From an uncultured Clostridium sp. (lineage in GTDB: Bacteria; Bacillota; Clostridia; Clostridiales; Clostridiaceae), in NCBI RefSeq assembly GCF_934754915.1, contig NZ_CAKVKB010000078.1:1-17646 (forward strand): 17,646 nucleotides of DNA, read 5' to 3'. Positions 15,450-17,646 of this stretch are shown here, one piece after another. Positions within the stretch are counted from its first letter, which is position 1. The number at the start of each line of letters is the position of its first letter. The translations under genes were made by a program, and so were the position numbers. Under the pieces are notes generated by a model. It ran no database searches. It was not told the DNA's origin and worked only from the letters and a program-made list of their open reading frames with translations.

Positions 15450-16364
15450 CTATTTCCATAATTTTTCAGGATATACACCATCTTCAATCAATTGTTTAAA
15501 GGCATTTTGTACATATTCCTTATCTTCAGCATATGTTACACCAAACCATTTATCATGCGTTTCAAGTACCTTTACATTGATACGATCTTCTCTCAATAAT
15601 TCAGCCACAATATTTGGAAGCAAATACTCCTTCTTCATCGGATTATCTGAAATATTTGATAAGAACGTACTAAAATCCTTTTCTAAATAGTCTAAGAAAT
15701 CTGGATAACCAGCCCACATATTCATAGAAACATTACTTTCTGGTTTTGCCCAAACCTCTACTTCCGGATTATCACATACGATTTTATCCCCTTCAGCCTT
15801 GATTCCAGTTGTTTCATAAACTTCTTTTAATAAATTATTATCATCCACTTTACATACACCACGAGTTACAGTTCCATTCTCACTTAAAGTGTTCTTTAAA
15901 ATGAATCCAGCCATACCCATGTCAAATTCTTTTCCCATTTTCGCATGTTCAACCAAGAAATCATGTAACTTCACAAATGCTTCTTTTCCATAATAATCAT
16001 CCGCATTAATAATCACATAAGGTGTATCTACAACACTTTTTGCACATAGTACAGCCTGCCCTGTTCCCCAAGGTTTTGTACGACCTTCAGGACAAGTAAA
16101 TCCTTCTGGTAAATCATTAATATCTTGGAATACATATTCTACATCCATATAATTTTGGATACGATTACCTATTACTTCTTTAAATTCCTCTTCAATATCC
16201 TTACGAATAATAAACACGACTTTATCGAAGCCAGCTTCTTTCGCATCATAGATTGAGTAATCCATAATGATTTCTCCATTTGGACCCATTTTAGCTAACT
16301 GTTTGATTCCACCACCAAAACGAGAACCAATTCCAGCCGCCATAATAATCAATGTTGTTTTCAT
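15450..16364 (-). CDS. Sugar-1-phosphate nucleotidyltransferase family protein
   Basis: The 304-residue cytosolic protein has the NTP-transferase fold, which joins a sugar-1-phosphate to UTP, dTTP or another NTP to make an activated sugar. The nucleotide loop MAAGIGSRFGGGIKQLAKMG spans 8-27 (Arg15 and Lys21 would contact phosphates). KPWGTGQAV lies at 97-105 and the metal-binding NADDYYG at 120-126. The C-terminal THDKWFGVTYAED (269-281) is shared with a group of Firmicute pyrophosphorylase-like proteins of unproven specificity. The start has AAAGGAG about 10 bases upstream. It has its own promoter and a downstream hairpin, so it is a single unit beside the polysaccharide operon. It plausibly feeds it, but which sugar it activates is not readable. 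Confidence 0.85.
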   Translation of the reverse strand: MKTTLIIMAAGIGSRFGGGIKQLAKMGPNGEIIMDYSIYDAKEAGFDKVVFIIRKDIEEEFKEVIGNRIQNYMDVEYVFQDINDLPEGFTCPEGRTKPWGTGQAVLCAKSVVDTPYVIINADDYYGKEAFVKLHDFLVEHAKMGKEFDMGMAGFILKNTLSENGTVTRGVCKVDDNNLLKEVYETTGIKAEGDKIVCDNPEVEVWAKPESNVSMNMWAGYPDFLDYLEKDFSTFLSNISDNPMKKEYLLPNIVAELLREDRINVKVLETHDKWFGVTYAEDKEYVQNAFKQLIEDGVYPEKLWK

Positions 16365-16412
16365 AACTAAGTATCTCCTTTTTAATACAATATCCCTTTC
16401 AGATACCTTTAT

Positions 16413-16441
16413 ATTCTACCTACAAAGCTAACCATTTACAA
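16413..16441 (-). promoter_or_regulatory. Predicted promoter of the nucleotidyltransferase gene
   Basis: TTGTAA (16441-16436), a 17-base spacer and TAGAAT (16418-16413) make a moderate sigma-A match, about 50 bases before the start codon. It follows the terminator of the upstream gene, which fits independent transcription. Confidence 0.5.
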
Positions 16442-16510
16442 CATTATTATATTTATTTAGTTGTCTTCGCTTTCCCTATATTAATAAATAACCTTATATT
16501 TATTTGATTA

Positions 16511-16547
16511 ACAATAACAAAGCCCTCACTCATATACCAGGTAAGGG
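16511..16547 (-). terminator. Intrinsic terminator after the repeat-protein gene
   Basis: CCCTTAC (16547-16541) pairs with GTGAGGG (16529-16523) with one G-U pair and an 11-base loop, followed by CTTTGTTATTGT, a T-rich tail. It begins 17 bases beyond the stop at 16564, a typical distance. Confidence 0.6.
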
Positions 16548-16563
16548 TTCTGTTTATTCTTAT

Positions 16564-17646
16564 TTAACTTTTAACATTTCTTTTCTTTATTAAGATATAG
16601 ATTATCACTGCAATACTTGAAACCATCATCAAATAATACATTAAAGTAAAATTTGATACACCTGTTACAACTTTTGTTTCTGTATTCGTAGATTTATTAT
16701 CTACTTTTGTTTCAGTGTTTATACTTGTGTTCTTATCCGAAGCACCAGCATGTTTAATTTTATCTTTATTCGAATCATTAACCGATTGTAATGGTTCTTT
16801 ATTTTCATCATTGCTTGGGTAATCAGTTACTTCAGGTTTTATTTGTTGTGACTTGTTTTCTAAGATAGTAAATACATCATTCTCAATGATTTCGTACTTA
16901 TAATTTCTTGATTTACTTTTTGCATTAAGTTTATAATTGCCAACACCTTCGCCAACTTCTCTTGTTAATATGTAATCATCTGTTTCAAATACTGGATCCT
17001 TTTCTCCAACATATTTTTGATACTTATTTAATCTTAGTTGTACTGTTTTAGGATGAATCGTAACCTTGAATGGAATGGATTCATAATAATTAGAATCTAC
17101 ACTAAAACCAACAATGTATTCTCCTGCGTTCTTTAATATAATTGGACTAATAGAATTCACTTTACTATCAATCACAATATCAGAACCTGTATAAACATAA
17201 TCTACATCTGGATGAGTTATAGTTGTTTTAACTATTTCTACATCTTTCTTATTCTTTGGCTCAAATTCAAATTTGTAGTTATCATTGCAATCAATTGCTT
17301 TAAAATCACCATTGACATAAGAATCCAATTTAAATTCATAATCCCCATCATACTCACATAAATAACGTTCTTCTTCTGGATCACCTTGTCTCCAATCTTT
17401 GTTATATCGCACATTTACATGAACTATTTTTGGAGTTATTTCATAATCAATATAACTACCATCCGAATAAATAGCTCGATACCTTCCACAATCAATTGGA
17501 GCTTCAGATGTATATATATCATCATCAATAAAGTGATATAATTTTGTTCCTTTAATCTCTATCTTTTGACCTGTATATTCAAAAGATAACACCTCCTCTT
17601 CTGCTTGTATACCAATTGGTACACAACACATAAAAAGCGCCAATAA
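16564..17646 (-). CDS. Secreted, membrane-anchored repeat protein with MBG-like domain (5' end beyond window)
   Basis: The frame is open to the window edge (a TTA codon occupies 17646-17644), so the true start lies outside. A TTG at 17643 could be read as a start but lies inside a signal-peptide core (ALFMCCVPIGIQA, then EEE). Numbering from that TTG, three related beta-rich units follow, each opening Y-x-G (about 23, 98 and 151). A better MBG-type domain spans about 199-261 (VGEKDPVFETDDYILTREVG, then NYKYEI). A Lys/Asn/Thr-rich spacer (262-325) repeats NTETKV twice. The end is VVTGVS, a hydrophobic helix (331-352) and KKRNVKS, the layout of a sortase-type or simple membrane anchor but without LPXTG. 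Probably a surface or adhesin-like protein; ligand unknown. A terminator follows. Confidence 0.78.
   Translation of the reverse strand, partial: LLALFMCCVPIGIQAEEEVLSFEYTGQKIEIKGTKLYHFIDDDIYTSEAPIDCGRYRAIYSDGSYIDYEITPKIVHVNVRYNKDWRQGDPEEERYLCEYDGDYEFKLDSYVNGDFKAIDCNDNYKFEFEPKNKKDVEIVKTTITHPDVDYVYTGSDIVIDSKVNSISPIILKNAGEYIVGFSVDSNYYESIPFKVTIHPKTVQLRLNKYQKYVGEKDPVFETDDYILTREVGEGVGNYKLNAKSKSRNYKYEIIENDVFTILENKSQQIKPEVTDYPSNDENKEPLQSVNDSNKDKIKHAGASDKNTSINTETKVDNKSTNTETKVVTGVSNFTLMYYLMMVSSIAVIIYILIKKRNVKS

Overview
The window is AT-rich bacterial DNA. Its intergenic stretches are very AT-rich, its coding is dense and one-stranded, its Shine-Dalgarno sites are strong (AAAGGA, GGGAGG) and its secreted proteins look Gram-positive. 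This fits a Firmicute/Bacillota. The gene style resembles gut Erysipelotrichia, but that lineage call is an impression and was not tested. Every gene I can support lies on the minus strand, so the locus reads from high to low coordinates.

Layout in the direction of transcription: (a) 17646-16564, the 3' part of a secreted, membrane-anchored repeat protein with an MBG-like domain, followed by a terminator; (b) 16364-15450, a single sugar-1-phosphate nucleotidyltransferase gene with its own promoter and a downstream hairpin; (c) 15110-14843, a regulatory leader with a near-consensus promoter, a possible 27-residue leader peptide and an intrinsic terminator lying only 25 bases before the next start codon; (d) 14842-1819, a long Wzx/Wzy-type surface polysaccharide operon; (e) 1708-1, the 5' part of a secreted transglutaminase-like protein with ricin-type lectin modules, cut by the window edge.

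The operon holds, in order: a polyprenyl-phosphate hexose-1-phosphate transferase that starts the repeat unit; a PssD/PssE (Alg14/Alg13-like) two-subunit glycosyltransferase; a fucosyltransferase-fold enzyme; a GT2; a GT92-like enzyme; the Wzy polymerase; a GT32-like DXD enzyme; a second GT2 broken by one in-frame TAA; the Wzx flippase; a polysaccharide pyruvyl transferase; a third GT2; and an SDR oxidoreductase. Genes overlap or sit a few bases apart almost throughout, as expected for one transcript. The logic is a lipid-linked repeat unit built on undecaprenyl phosphate, decorated (probably with pyruvate ketals), flipped by Wzx and polymerised by Wzy. No Wzd/Wze chain-length regulator, tyrosine phosphatase or attachment enzyme is present here.

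The points most worth a second look are the attenuator-like leader in front of the operon with its aromatic-rich mini-ORF, the single nonsense codon in a glycosyltransferase exactly where the two other GT2 genes carry a conserved Tyr, the 77-base identical repeat marking duplicated lectin modules with a different base composition, and a short coding-like tail with a strong orphan Shine-Dalgarno between the pyruvyl transferase and the third GT2.
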